A stretch of 64,000 bases of DNA, from contig NC_053184.1 in assembly GCF_905163445.1 (NCBI RefSeq), forward strand, positions 12,772,001-12,836,000, read 5' to 3'. This DNA comes from Pararge aegeria. Lineage: Eukaryota; Arthropoda; Insecta; Lepidoptera; Nymphalidae. Below, piece by piece: positions 22,561-34,429 of the stretch (position 1 is the stretch's first letter; each line of letters starts with the position of its first letter). The translations under genes were made by a program, and so were the position numbers. Below the pieces are notes generated by a model. It saw only the letters and a program-made list of their open reading frames with translations. It was not told where the DNA came from and searched no databases.

Positions 22561-24204
22561 CTACTAACAATAATATAAAAACGTTATATTTACGATTTAA
22601 ATAAGGCTTCTTGTATAGCATATCCAGTTATACCTATGATTTAATGTTGCAACAAAACATTAGATCATCATAAAAGCATTTAAAAACTTGATAATCATTA
22701 TGTACGTGACATATAATAACTACATGGCTTAAGAGCTTTTAGGTCACTCGAAAATCTAAACCATTAAGGTATAGATTTCCTTTATCCTCGGACTTTGCGA
22801 TAACTATCTTCAGTGATAAAACGTAAACAAATCAAATTACACAAGCGAACTCTGAGGACTTGTTAGCCATAGTTACTTCGTCAATTTGACTTCTCGGGCT
22901 AGTCGATGCTGATCAAAGACGCGTCGCCGCTCGTCCGGAAAATTGCCCGAACCCAATGAATATTATTAAACTCTTCAATAGTTCCACGTACTTTATTCTC
23001 GTTAAGAAAACCTTGTGCATTTTCCTAGGAAAACATGCAACTGCCTTGTGCACTATTAGTGAGGGGATATAATTATGATGCAGATTACGTTACTGTCCTA
23101 CATCGAGATAATTTCATGTCAACATCATAAGTGATCTTAAGTAATATGAAGTCCTCTTTTCGCAGCTCTTAACCTTCCGTAGCATTTTACGTCTCCTCTC
23201 TGGCACAGCGCCGTAACTGTATCCTTACATGTGGTAGGTCACAGAATCTTTTTTTATTTTTTTTTAATGTAGACTTCAGCGATGGCAGTACCACACTGCC
23301 GGCAAATAACATCACGTTTTAAAACTTCGGCGCACTAAAACGGGGTAAACCGCATAACCTCTTGAAAACTAAACATGAAATTTGAAGCTACAAGCTTGCT
23401 AAGATTAATTACTAAAGAGACGTAATTGTTATATAACCTACGCCATAGCAGTCCATACAAATTTATAGTTCACGCGAAAGGAACAGGTATTCACAAAAAC
23501 TTGCAACTCTTAAAACTAATAAAAAAAATATAAATTCATATTGTTTTAATATAAATTATTTATTTATATAAAGCCGTTTATATATTTAATAAAACTACCG
23601 GTTGACATTAAGAACACTGATAACGATACTGTATTTTCTTCTTCTTTGGGTTGATGGCTTTTTGTAATTTAAAAACTAAAATGACATTATCTAACAAAAT
23701 ATTTGGTCATTATAAAATATGATTGCTTCAATAATGCTGCTTCAAAGCACTATTCTTAGCAAAAAAAAAAAATTGTAAATTGAAATTATTTATTTGCCCT
23801 ATTTAACTGGATTTTTTTCTGACCCGATATAAATAACTTTTGTAATACTATAAAAAAAACCCTTTAAAATAATTTCAACCATATTGAAATGCCCTGGCGG
23901 GGCTTCAAGTTCACATGCCTATCTTCTTAATGGGTCTACAGTATTGTGTAACGCAAAAGCAATAAATAAATGGAATAAAACAACAAACTGGAAACAAATC
24001 ATATCAAAGTTACCTTAGTTAATTGTGTACCCACTGTTGTATTCAACTTTATAAATTCAAACCAATAGTTTTACTACCTACTTCGCAAAGGCGTAATCGA
24101 TAACGATGTTTGTTTAAGATTCAATGCCTCTTTTGTAGTTAACCTGCCTTCTGTAATGAATTCTGTTACGTAAATTATTTTCATAATCATGAAAGCAAGT
24201 TCGT
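22561..24204. other. Non-coding stretch, nothing identified
   Basis: AT-rich, with homopolymer A/T runs and no exon or repeat that I can name. Confidence 0.45.
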
Positions 24205-24430
24205 GACATGGCAAGCGCGAACGTTGGATGCGCTTAATCCGAGCGGTGTGAGCGCCACGCTCCGCCGGTCATATTTAGAGATATGTGACGATCCAGCGGA
24301 TGCCCAGTGAACCGAGAGAGGATGTGAGTTATTAAGTGGTACACTTTCAGCTGATCTCTCGAGTGAGAGAATCGCGCCGGGTCCCCGCCCGACCCGATTC
24401 CCACTGATAATCGTGGCTCTATAAAATGGC
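24205..24430. promoter_or_regulatory. GC-rich island with TATAAAA, possible promoter or enhancer
   Basis: A 200-bp GC-rich island in AT-rich DNA, ending with TATAAAA at 24420-24426 and a long T run shortly after. It contains GATCTCTCGAGTGAGAGA, a GAGA-like arrangement. No linked open frame was found, so promoter status is inference from composition. Confidence 0.25.
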
Positions 24431-26150
24431 AGGTTTTGACAAAATTAGCGTTTTAATTTTTTTTTTTTATATTATTCTTTAAATACACGATACTAAAGGA
24501 CCCAAAACATTTTTACAATAGTGTTGTTAGCAATTTTGTAGTCACATTAAACTTCTAACCCCTAATCAATTTCTATGGATCGGTTTCAACGTCGTATTCG
24601 CTTTTACAAAGTTTTCAGAAGTTACTTCTATTTTCAACCAGTGACAATCAAAACATAGTTTTTTTAGACCCATTTTTCTGAGATTTTTAAAATATCATGA
24701 AAATAATATGGTAAATATTAGATATATTAAGTAATGGCATAGAGAATTAAAATTTTTAAAGTATATTTCTGGCCCACCCATATCCAGGACAGAAATTACA
24801 GTTTACATAAAAGTACCAAGTTTCAGCCTTAAAATTGCCTTGTAAATTCTGCTACCAAATAAAAATTTCGTTATAAATAACTAAACCCTCATATAGACTA
24901 ATAAACCCCAAACAACGACTACACATAAGTGAAAACTAGAATAGTAGTAAGAGTTAGGTTTTAGAATATTAACATCCTCTTGTTTGGAGTTAATAAGTTG
25001 TGCCTTTTCCAACCTTGCTCTCACAATAGTCTTTTTGCGGGAAAACCAACTGCAGAGTCGGAATTATCCCGCACGGTTCATAAATTCCAATCACTCGTTG
25101 GTGTTTCTCGTAACTACTCTGTTATTAACACTATGAAACCTTGCTACGAAATAACTGACCTATATGTAGGTATATATCTAGGCATGTAGGTATATTTTTT
25201 TTTTTATTTGATATTATATGTCAGGTTTATTTGGCTTCAGAGTACTCCGTTTAAACTTAGTTAGGTTTTGATGAAGATATTCGAAGTTGGACAACATATT
25301 TACCTACCATTCAACAGACAGAAAAAAAATCACTCTGATCAATTACAACTATTAAACTGTCACGCGGTTTGTTAATTTAAATGCATTTTGTAACAAAAAA
25401 TTTAACACATCTTACAATAACTGTAAAGTTTGACCTTACTCATTGTAACTAATACTATAATAAGATTTGAGTGATTAATTTGAGGGATCGTCCAAAACGC
25501 TTCCTTCTAAAATCGCAAACGCTATATATTTATAGTTTCTATAGCCACAGTACAACGAGAGCCATTAAAACTTTTTAGTGAAACAGGAAATTTATGCGAT
25601 GAGTATAATGCGTTACTAATGGTAGAGCCTACAACTGATAGAATATGTCTGTAGTATTTTGTGATATGTTCGAATTAGTGCAGGTGCAGGCGTCTGCACC
25701 GTTTACTTTAGACTTAGTAACTTAAGTTAGTTTTTTGAACTTAGAATAATTTTAAAGATGGCATCTCAAATAAGTCACAAATATGATCGGAGTTATAGGA
25801 AGAGGAAATCAGAGGAAAGTTCATATCAAAAGGAAAGGAGACGTAAAAAGTTCAAGGCCGAGAAAATAATAGAGCGTCGGAGATAAAAAAGTACCATTAT
25901 CGCGAAAATTTTACGGCGCGGACCCGAATCGTACCTTTCGACGTGATATTCCATATCATAATATTGAAAATTTTACAATCTTGTTGTTCACAATTTAAGT
26001 GTATGAGGATTTGATTCCGTTTCGATCTTCGAGGATAGAGGAACACACAACAAACTAAACATGAAACTTAGATTCTCATAATACCCGTAGTTGCAATACA
26101 TAGTTTGTTTACCAACCGAGAAGAAACACTTTAACAATTAGTAGTAGGTA
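24431..26150. other. Non-coding stretch, nothing identified
   Basis: AT-rich with T-runs near 24451 and 25195. No coding or repeat structure that I can support. Confidence 0.45.
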
Positions 26151-26156
26151 GGTACA

Positions 26157-26430
26157 TACCATTTTTTCGGGTCTCCTGCCAGAATTCGAAAAGTTTAGGC
26201 CTTCACACTGGGCAAGTGCGGGATCGGTTGACTTTACACGCCTTTGAAAAAGCTATGGAAAACTCTCAGGTATGCAAGGTAACTACCTTACGATGTTTTT
26301 CTGCAACATTAACGCAAGTATGATTTAATTTATGAAAACGCACATAGCTCCGAAAAGTTAGAGGTGTTAGGCTCCCCCGAAATTGAAACCGAAGCCTTAC
26401 CCACTAGGCTATCACCGCTCTACTACTAAT
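26157..26430 (-). repeat. SINE family C, antisense
   Basis: Reverse complement of the family seen at 31208-31498: GGGTCTCCTGCCAGAATTCG, GAAAACTCTCAGGTATGCAA, CGCACATAGCTCCGAAAAGT and, at the right end, a tRNA-like CCCACTAGGCTATCACCGCT. Confidence 0.7.
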
Positions 26431-26442
26431 AGTATTTACAAA

Positions 26443-26830
26443 CCATTATCATCATCATATCAACCAATGAACGTCCACTGCTGGACATAGGTCTTTTGTA
26501 GTGAGTTCAAAATACTACGGTGTTGTACCGCTTGGGTCCAGCGGCTCACTGCGACTCGCTTGATGTCATCTGGCCAGCTCGTCGGGGGTCTGCCAACGCT
26601 GCGTTTACTGGAGTGAGGTCGCCGTTCCAGCACCTCGGGCCCTAACGTCCATCGGTTCCCCGAGTTATGTGCCTCTCCGAGCTTTGAGCTAAGACGGTAA
26701 TTCTGGTTCTTTTAATTCTTGGTCTCCTTATTCTTGATTTGATGAAATACTCCAAGCATAGACCTGAGCCTTCTTATAAGACCCATAGTTAGCGGCCACG
26801 TTTTACAGCCATGGCTGACATACCACGAAT
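26443..26830 (-). pseudogene. RTE-like LINE 3' fragment, antisense, decayed
   Basis: On the minus strand the reading matches the C-terminal part and 3' end of RTE-like non-LTR elements: CTTATAAGAAGGCTCAGG, AGGTGCTGGAACGGCGACCT, GATGACATCAAGCGAGTCGC, CTATGTCCAGCAGTGGACGT and a terminal TGATATGATGATGATAATGG. Frames are broken. Related pieces lie at 41630-41835 and 61573-61765. Confidence 0.65.
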
Positions 26831-28462
26831 TTTTAAATTCTGTCTTAAAATATTTGCCTCATCCATAAAGGCTGTATGCAATAGGGCGTGCGCCAATGTC
26901 GACATTCGTGTCCCTCGCTGTTCATCCATTCGAATCACCCTCTGATGTTATTCATACCGTATCAAACGTTTAGAAAGCATTACACCGTTTATCTGCTTAA
27001 CGTGATTATGATCATCGGTTGTTCAGATTAACCAATAGTTTGCTATTTTAATTAAGTATTAGTTATTATGTAATACAAAGTAATTGTGATACATCATTGG
27101 ATTTAAAGAAAATACTATGAAACCGACTTCCCTTTGTGATATCTAGTAATGTCACAGGGAATTTAGGAAGTTTCCTAATATTTAGTACTTTTGACCACAA
27201 ATACATTGAACAAATTTTATACAATTCAAATAGGACTTAGGTACTAGAAAGTAAAGACTTGTAAACTTACTTTTCAATTACAAAAAAATTGGTTGTTTTT
27301 GACAGCTATATGGGCATACATTTTAAATTGTTATGTCGCGTTCCTTCAGTCCTTCAGTTCCGTCAGATTCCTTCTGAGACTGTTTATAGTAATATTATAC
27401 AGAAGAAAATATTGTATAGTAGAATAGAATTTCTACTCTATAATATTCCCTTACGACGACGAAGATGAAGTAGAAGGCCACAAAATGAACTAACCCACCG
27501 AATGCAGCCTACTAAAAAAGAAAAGTAACTAAGAACTAGAAAACTTTCTGATAGCTTCCTGAACATCCTAGCGACTACACCAGACTGCTATCTGTAAAGT
27601 ATTTGATTTAGCAGCATCATAATTGAAATACCTACCTGATGCATCAAATTTTTTTATAGCAGACAAAACTCTAACTTTAACCTCGTTAACTAAAACTAAC
27701 CTCGTTTTCAACAGTATGTATTAGATACTTAACTACAATAAAACAATTCTACGCAACTAACTAAAAAACACGCATTCATCGTCTGCTCTACTTGCACAGG
27801 CGTACTCCCTTATGTCACAGAGCATAGACTAACTACGCTGCTCCAATGCTGGTAGGTGGGCTTCAACCATTAATATTATAAGTTAATGATAACGACCGAG
27901 ACAAACGTCTTAACATGCTCTCCGAAGTACGGCGGTAAACACAAATATGGGGTATATTTGTGTTCACTCCGAGCTAGTATTAACAATTTCGTGATAGAAA
28001 AAAATGACCTAATTATTGACCCGCCTAGATAGTCGAATATAGGTTACCTATGTTACCTATATGACCTATGTTACACAAACCACTAGAACAGCGATGCATT
28101 AAAAACACACATTAACCCTAATTGAATGTTTTAAGTACCCGATCATATCGAGCGACCTCGTGAAAATTAATTACCCACAACGCATCACAAAGCTTATGTG
28201 GTGTATCGGAGGCTGCAACGGAACCGGGCTTCATTGGCCTCAGTAAATCAATATCCGGTGGGCGCGCCTGTCAAGCTTTTGCCTCCATTTGAATAAAACT
28301 CTAACTACGTTTGACTACAAGACTCGTATACGTGAATAGTTTTCCCATGCGCTGCTAAGAGTTTACGAGTAGATTCACTTACCGGGTATGTTCATACTCG
28401 AATTATGGCATCAGTGTTTAGTTTTAGATAAAGGCCTGCAAGTAAAGCCGTAGTTTTTGTCG
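26831..28462. other. Non-coding stretch with weak repeat traces
   Basis: A possible repeat fragment at 27800-27960 (CTACGCTGCTCCAATGCTGG) resembles 61815-61845. Nothing else recognised. Confidence 0.35.
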
Positions 28463-28575
28463 ACCTCCCTGGCGCAGTGGTGAGCACTGTGGTCTTATAA
28501 TTGAGAGGTCCCGGTTCGATCCCCGATAAGGTCAATTTAAGGATTGATTTCGCCTGGCTACTCCACCACCCTATC
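28463..28575 (+). repeat. SINE family A, head plus start of body
   Basis: Clear tRNA-like head: CCTGGCGCAGTGGTGAGCAC (A box) and GGTTCGATCCCCG (B box), then CTCCACCACCCTATCGACAA from the body start, and then it stops. It abuts the 16-bp minisatellite at 28617. Confidence 0.65.
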
Positions 28576-28616
28576 GACAAAGAGCTACCACTATGCGACC
28601 TTTATTCGGTATCAGA

Positions 28617-28686
28617 CAGATTCTGGATTCATCAGATTCGTGATTAGGCAGATTCAGGGTTGAACAGATTCGCTATTCGGCAGAAG
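28617..28686. repeat. 16-bp minisatellite, four units
   Basis: Units start at 28617, 28633, 28649 and 28665, each opening with CAGATTC; a fifth partial unit begins at 28681. The period is exactly 16 and spacing is kept although the second half of each unit varies. Confidence 0.8.
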
Positions 28687-28704
28687 TTTTACAGTCATGT
28701 TTTT

Positions 28705-28949
28705 AGCCGATTGGCGCAGTGAGCAGCGAACCCGCTTTCTGAGTCCGTGGGTTCGATTCCCACAACTGGAAAATGCTTGTGTGATGAACATGAATGTTTT
28801 TCAGTGTCTGGGTGTTTATCTGTATATTATAAGTATTTATGTATATTATTTATAAATATTCATCAGTTATCTTAGTACCCATAAAACAAGCTACGCTTAC
28901 ATTGGGGCTAGATGGGGATGTGTGTATTGTCGTAATATATCATTTATAA
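28705..28949 (+). repeat. SINE family B (Metulj-like), full length
   Basis: GCCGATTGGCGCAGTGAGCA, B box GGTTCGATTCCCAC, ATGAACATGAATGTTTTTCA, CTACGCTTACATTGGGGC and GATGTGTGTATTGTCGTAAT in order. Confidence 0.82.
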
Positions 28950-28999
28950 CAGGACATACTGTCGAAGAAATGTATAGAAGGTACTCTAAATTTCAAATC

Positions 29000-29195
29000 A
29001 ATCAAACGCGTGAAAGTATGTAAGACCATTTTATCGAGTAGGATATGAGTTTATTATCTTTAAACGTCTGAACAGTAGCTAATAAAAAAACTATATATTA
29101 CGTCAACTTTCATACAGAAAAACTGCATAAAAATCGGTTAATTCGTTTGGAGCTAAGATGCCACAGACTAAAATACAAATACATACGGTTTAATT
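29000..29195 (+). repeat. Possible dispersed repeat fragment
   Basis: ACTGCATAAAAATCGGTTAA and TTCGTTTGGAGCTAAGATGC have the form of lepidopteran repeat 3' ends. Only one copy is seen here. Confidence 0.3.
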
Positions 29196-29569
29196 ATATT
29201 ATTATTCATTAATTAATTAAGGCTTTAAAAATTAAGTAGAAAATATTGCTTGCACATTATTAATGGATTATATATGTATAAATAACATTTAAAAAATCAC
29301 GTATGCGAAAACATTACATTTTCTAACCCTGAGAGGTTTCCAGAAACACTTAAAGCGAGGTCGAAAGTCTATCAACAGGCGAGTAGCATAGGTTGCAGAC
29401 AGTAGGGTCTTCGTGCCTCGTTTACTATAATTGCACCTTTAGAAACGCAGCTTTGCGAGAAAAGAAAAACTAGTACGAAATTAATTCAATTGAAAACAAT
29501 TGTCTGCTTTCGGTTATTCTCTTTTCTTTCTTTCTTACTGGCTACATTTGAAATAGTTGATATAATTTC

Positions 29570-29599
29570 TAAGGTTAGGCGGTAAACCGCCTAACCTTA
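29570..29599. repeat. Perfect palindrome, 14-bp arms
   Basis: Arms 29570-29583 and 29586-29599 (TAAGGTTAGGCGGT and its complement) are exact, with a two-base centre. Unlike other palindromes here it is GC-containing. Confidence 0.75.
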
Positions 29600-30912
29600 A
29601 TAGAAATAGGATTAAGATTTCCTTTTTAGGAAAAATATATTTTAGATGGTGGTTATCATTTAATTTAAATTCAGACTTGAGTTGTATGTTATTTTAGCAG
29701 AGTGGCGGGTATATCATAAAGCTTAGACTATTAAGTTATCTCTTAAGAGAGATTAAAACTGTTGCCCAGCCGTGGGATACTCATAGGCTGGAAATGCTTA
29801 TAAAGTTATTAGTGAACCAATGATTTTGAAGTTTGCCCACTTTACTTTAAGTTCTGTTTCGTTTGTTTGTCGATAAATTATATTGTGTTGTTCATTCTGG
29901 TTATATAAATTGAGCATTAAATTTTCTCTGGGGATGTACTTTAAAGAAATAGAAACATATTTGTTATATAATTAAAGCAAAATCTTCCGGATTCACCCTT
30001 GCGAAATTTGACTAAGCTAACACGAGTGTACCACATCATGGAGTAAAGCGCAGTGGGTCGTCAAAACGAGGCCGAACACGGCCGGAAGCGCCGTTAAAGG
30101 CATTATTATCCGGACGGTCGCGCTGCAAATAAATCGTCTGCCGGTGCTGAGCGGCCGCTCTTTCGATTATCCTCAAATCTTCATTACACCGACATATGCT
30201 CTGGCCTTATACCCCTCACGTGCCGTGTCGTTCTATTTTTTATTTTGATTACGAGACGATTAATGCAGTATTTTTTGAAGAGGTTTAATTATTTTTGTTA
30301 GTGAGATAAAATATCACTTGGATGTCGCCTTCTTCCGGCATTGGTTGAAACAACATCGCAGTGCGAATCGGAAATAAACTTCTTTTTTTTTTATAGTTTA
30401 CATAACTTTATTTTTTGTAATTTGTAATTATAGTTGGATGTTTATTGAAATTTTTATATTACGAGTACAAGTAATGGACGTTTTAGGGGACGTCTACCGA
30501 AGGCAGCTACGTTGGGGTTGGGAGTGTAAGAGGACATCATTAGCTTGTTGGGATGACATAAATTAGGAAGAATTCGAATTTCTACGGAGAAGTCATATTT
30601 TAAACTCAGAATGCAAAATTTTGCTTTTTTTTGCTCTTTCAGCTGAAATGTGCGATCAGCCTTATGGTAAGCTGCTTCAGTTGTCCGCCCATCGGAGACA
30701 TATTGTTAGGTTCTTATCGTTCCACCTATTCTATCACTAAGACCATACAGACTAAGCTGCAGCAAACTCTAGTTCCGCTATATATTTTATCAAAACTAAT
30801 ATCTTTATCACTAACACTACATAGTATAAAACGTAAGTAAAAAGTTGCTTCCTGCTGCCATCCATTGGATAGAAGCAGGCGTTACTTTGCGGAAATGCAT
30901 AATATATTATGA

Positions 30913-31079
30913 AAATTAAGCTTAATTTGCTATACTCCGCCAACAGCAGGAGAATCTGCATGGTGTAAGTTATAATTTCTTCAATCCTTATACTCCACAC
31001 CAAACAGATCTTCGGCAATGTTGAGGGTACATTCTGATTTTCATGCTGTTCGCGGAGTATAGCAAATTAAGCTAAATTT
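30913..31079 (+). mobile_element. Non-autonomous element with 28-bp terminal inverted repeats (family E copy 2)
   Basis: Left arm 30913-30940 and right arm 31052-31079 are inverted repeats with two mismatches (AGCTTAATTTGCTATACTCC core). Total 167 bp, no coding capacity, so it has MITE form. No flanking target duplication was defined. Left ~110 bp shared with 19031. Confidence 0.65.
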
Positions 31080-31207
31080 AATTATGTCTTTCCATCCCCA
31101 TACATGCTTAGATCTTAATAAATACGCATCAGATTTTAATAGATTCCAATTGATAAAATGATTTAAGAGAAAGGTTTATGTATATTATTCATACCTAATA
31201 TAGTAGA

Positions 31208-31498
31208 GATAAGCGGTGAAAGTGCATCGGGTAGTAGCTCGACTTCACTTTCGGGGGGCCGAGTTCGAATCCCAGTATGCACCTCTAACTTTTCGAGTTA
31301 AAACGCACTTGCTATGCTTCAACGGTGAAGGAAAACATCGTGAGAAACCAGCATACCTGAAAGTTCTCAATAATGTTCTCAAAGGTGTGTGAAACCCACC
31401 GATCCGCACTGGGCCAGCGTGGTGGACCACGTCCTTAACCTCTTCTAATTGTGGGAGGAGACCCGTGCTCTGTAGTCGGCCGGTATGATGATGATGAC
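31208..31498 (+). repeat. SINE family C, full length
   Basis: tRNA-like head with A-box-like GATAAGCGGTGAAAGTGC and B box GAGTTCGAATCCC, then ACTTTTCGAGTTAAAACGCA, GGTGAAGGAAAACATCGTGA, AAGGTGTGTGAAACCCACC, GGGAGGAGACCCGTGCTCTG and a GATGATGATGAC tail. Confidence 0.78.
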
Positions 31499-31939
31499 AG
31501 TAGAGAAAAACTGATAATTTTAGAGGTTACTGATCTTAAAAATTCTCCAAAAAAGCACGCGGTGGTACCTATATGTTAACTCCAAAAGACAACCCTCAGT
31601 AACCATTTTTATCTTTAACATTTTGAAAATTATGGTTTACTTTACATAACAATTTTAAATCGTACAGTATTATTCCTTATACAATTAATTACATTAGATA
31701 CGTGTGTGCATTTTATGTGGATCAAAATTGTGTTTTTTAGCATATAATTAAAATGAATATCTTGGAGGATATCAGAGACTCAAATAGCGAAAGCAGGGCG
31801 GGATGCGGGCGCGACATTTAAACTATCGAAAAACAAATTCAAATTACGTAAACCCTTAAATACATGCAACTGAGCGAAGCCGGGGCGGGGTTATTTACAA
31901 TGAAGAGCTTGTGTATTTGAACGCGCTAATATCAGGTCA

Positions 31940-32110
31940 GATTTAATTTAAGAATGAGGGAGGCTCTAGGCTATAGGGCATCTTACCCTTAGGAGCCGAG
32001 TAGAAATAATAGATGTCAGAACGAACGCTAATCGAAAACGAATCAAAAAACGCGGACGGATGATACGACTCCGTAGATCGGGGGCCGAAGGCGGTTTAGA
32101 AGTACTCGTA
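31940..32110 (+). repeat. Repeat family D, copy 1
   Basis: TTAGGAGCCGAGTAGAAATA, GTCAGAACGAACGCTAATCG and GGGGGCCGAAGGCGGTTTAG align with the shorter copy at 63095-63215 in the same orientation. Confidence 0.55.
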
Positions 32111-33800
32111 GTTATTAGTTAGATTTATTTCAAATTTAATTGTTGAGTAAAACTGGGGGGCGCTGTTTTATACGACATTAAAAAAACATACCGACATAAT
32201 TTATTTGCCACATCTCTATTAGGTACAATGAAAAGTTTAGTTGTTTTAATCAACATTTTTTTTCGCTTTATTGCACAATCATAAATAGCTTTATCAAAGG
32301 CGGACTTAATGCAAAAGCCTTTACTACCAGCCAACCTTCGGACGTGCGAGAAAAAGGAGTGAAATACTAAATAAAGAATATTACAGTACAACTTCCAACA
32401 AATTCATGCATGTCAGGGGCCATGAATCAATCCACAAGCAACAGTTCTTATGCACCAGAAACCAAGCAAAACTTAATCAAATAACAATAACTTGAAAAAA
32501 CTTTTAATACAAACATTCATTCCCTATATCACCCGATTGCGGGATGAATTAAAAAAAACTGTAAAGCCCGAAAACCAAGTTTAATGAGTATAAACTTTAA
32601 CATAAACTGGTCGAGGTAGAATTAAAACAAACCTTTCTGACGTGTTCAGAGAATATTCTCGCTCAAAATTTAAAGGTATTCTTTTAACCTGTGTGTGGAT
32701 TGTCTGCCAGTCATTCTCAAAAAGCCTTTTCTAGTTATAAATAATACAAAATTTTCATAAACTACCTTATACATAAGGATAAACTTCCTCGCTATCATTA
32801 AAATACATAATAATCAACAGCTAACACGTAATAAGAAGGTTCATTTCGTCTTCAAAAACTTCCTTAGTTAATATCGGTTTCACATTGCGATTTCAAGAAA
32901 TTCAGCCAATACACTCGGCATGAAGAACTTCGATAAGAAACTTTTAATGAAACATCAATAGTTTATCGAAATGTAGGAAAAGTAAGGATAACGTATTTTT
33001 TGATAAGATAAAGTTGTATTTAATAACAAGCTACATATTTTCCAAAAACGCACGCTCAGATAAACGCAGTGTTGTTGAATCCCAGCGGCAGTCATTCGAC
33101 AGTCGATGAAAGCGGCACAAGATTGTCGAATGACCCTACAAAAGACCTAGGTCCAGCTGCAGCTTTGATAAATGTTATTTTACTAGCACAATTTATTATC
33201 CCTACGGCAATAAGGCCACACTATCCTCATATTGCCAGTTATCTACCTAATTAATCTTTAAGAAAAATCTCTCGTCCTTCTACGGCCCACGCATTGCATC
33301 GCCTGTCCGCAACCCCTCTCCTAAGGGTAATGTAATTAGCTTTTTAAAAAAATCCAAAGATACAAAAAAATATGTCTTCCCCCTTTTTACCCCGTTTGTT
33401 GCTGAAACAAATTCCAGAAATGCTGAAACAAGAATTTTAAATGAAAGACTTTTATATGAACTTTTTTCGACTATTTATGGGTTAAATTTAAAAATAGTTA
33501 AAGGTTATAGCCGAAGAATTAGGCTATTGAATAAAAAAACAAACTCCACAGCTTTAATATCAGTAAGTTTAGATATAGATGAAGCATGTAACTTAACCGC
33601 ATCAGTTTGAAAGTTAGCTAATAACTGAGTTATACACGACAGGCGCGTCAATAAACATGACAAAATAGGCCCATAATAAATATGGAATAGGGTTTCCAAT
33701 CAAGTCTACTTCGCGGCCCCCTGCCAGCATCCGACCCACTAGGTGAGTGTTACAGAGTTCGAAAATACTAGAGATGTCGGTTGACAAAACGACGGGTTAT
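32111..33800. other. Non-coding stretch, nothing identified
   Basis: Several short frames exist (for example 32125-32391 on the minus strand) but none shows a motif. CAGCCAACCTTCGGACGTGC near 32330 may be repeat-derived. Confidence 0.4.
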
Positions 33801-33808
33801 AAGTTTGA

Positions 33809-33862
33809 TGTGTCTGTGTGTGTGTCTATGTGTGTGTCTATGTGTGTGCGTGTGTGGGTGTG
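33809..33862. repeat. TG-rich microsatellite
   Basis: Imperfect run of TGTGTGTCTA and TGTG units over about 54 bases, directly upstream of the repeat at 33870. Confidence 0.8.
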
Positions 33863-33869
33863 ATCGTAG

Positions 33870-34210
33870 CTCACGAACGGATGAACCAATTTTGATTTTG
33901 TTTTCTTTGTTTTAAGTTAATTAGTCGCGAGTGACCTTAGCTATGTTTGATTCAAATTGGTCCAAGATGGCCGCCGCCACGAAATGGCGGATGGAGTATT
34001 TTTTTACAACTCTTTCAGTATGGGTATCAAATGAAAAAGATTGAATAGTAGAAAAATAATTTAATTTTTTAATTTACTGTTAACTAATGTAAATAATAAC
34101 TAAGTAACTCTAGCAGAGTTTTAAATCTACGCAGGGGGTTTATGCCAGGCGACCGGTACCTTACCGGCATAATATAGACAACGCAGGCGACGCCTTCGGG
34201 ACAAATTTTT
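33870..34210 (+). repeat. Dispersed repeat fragment
   Basis: Words CACGAACGGATGAACCAATT, TTGGTCCAAGATGGCCGCC, AGTATGGGTATCAAATGAAA and the end GCAGGCGACGCCTTCGGGAC have the form of a common lepidopteran repeat. Superfamily not assigned. Confidence 0.5.
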
Positions 34211-34429
34211 AAATTGCCTGAGCTCTATTATAGACGTATATTGCTACTAATCGAATGTGTTTGCAGTATGCAACGCTTAACCGATATGCATAAAAGATTA
34301 AACTACAACTTAGTGGCCAATTTCTAATGGGTGCTTGATAGAGGCTAAATTTTTTTTTCTATTGCTTTCCTTTACCAAATTTAAATGACATATATGATAT
34401 ATTAAAGAAATTAGATTCAGATGTCATGG

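Noticed and set aside
28705..28780. tRNA-like head with A and B boxes
   Set aside because: Continues into a SINE body and has no full cloverleaf, so it is not a tRNA gene. The same applies to the other SINE heads.
30752..31018. 88-codon minus frame similar to one at 18933-19178
   Set aside because: The similarity comes from the shared repeat family E at the DNA level; neither frame has an independent coding signal.
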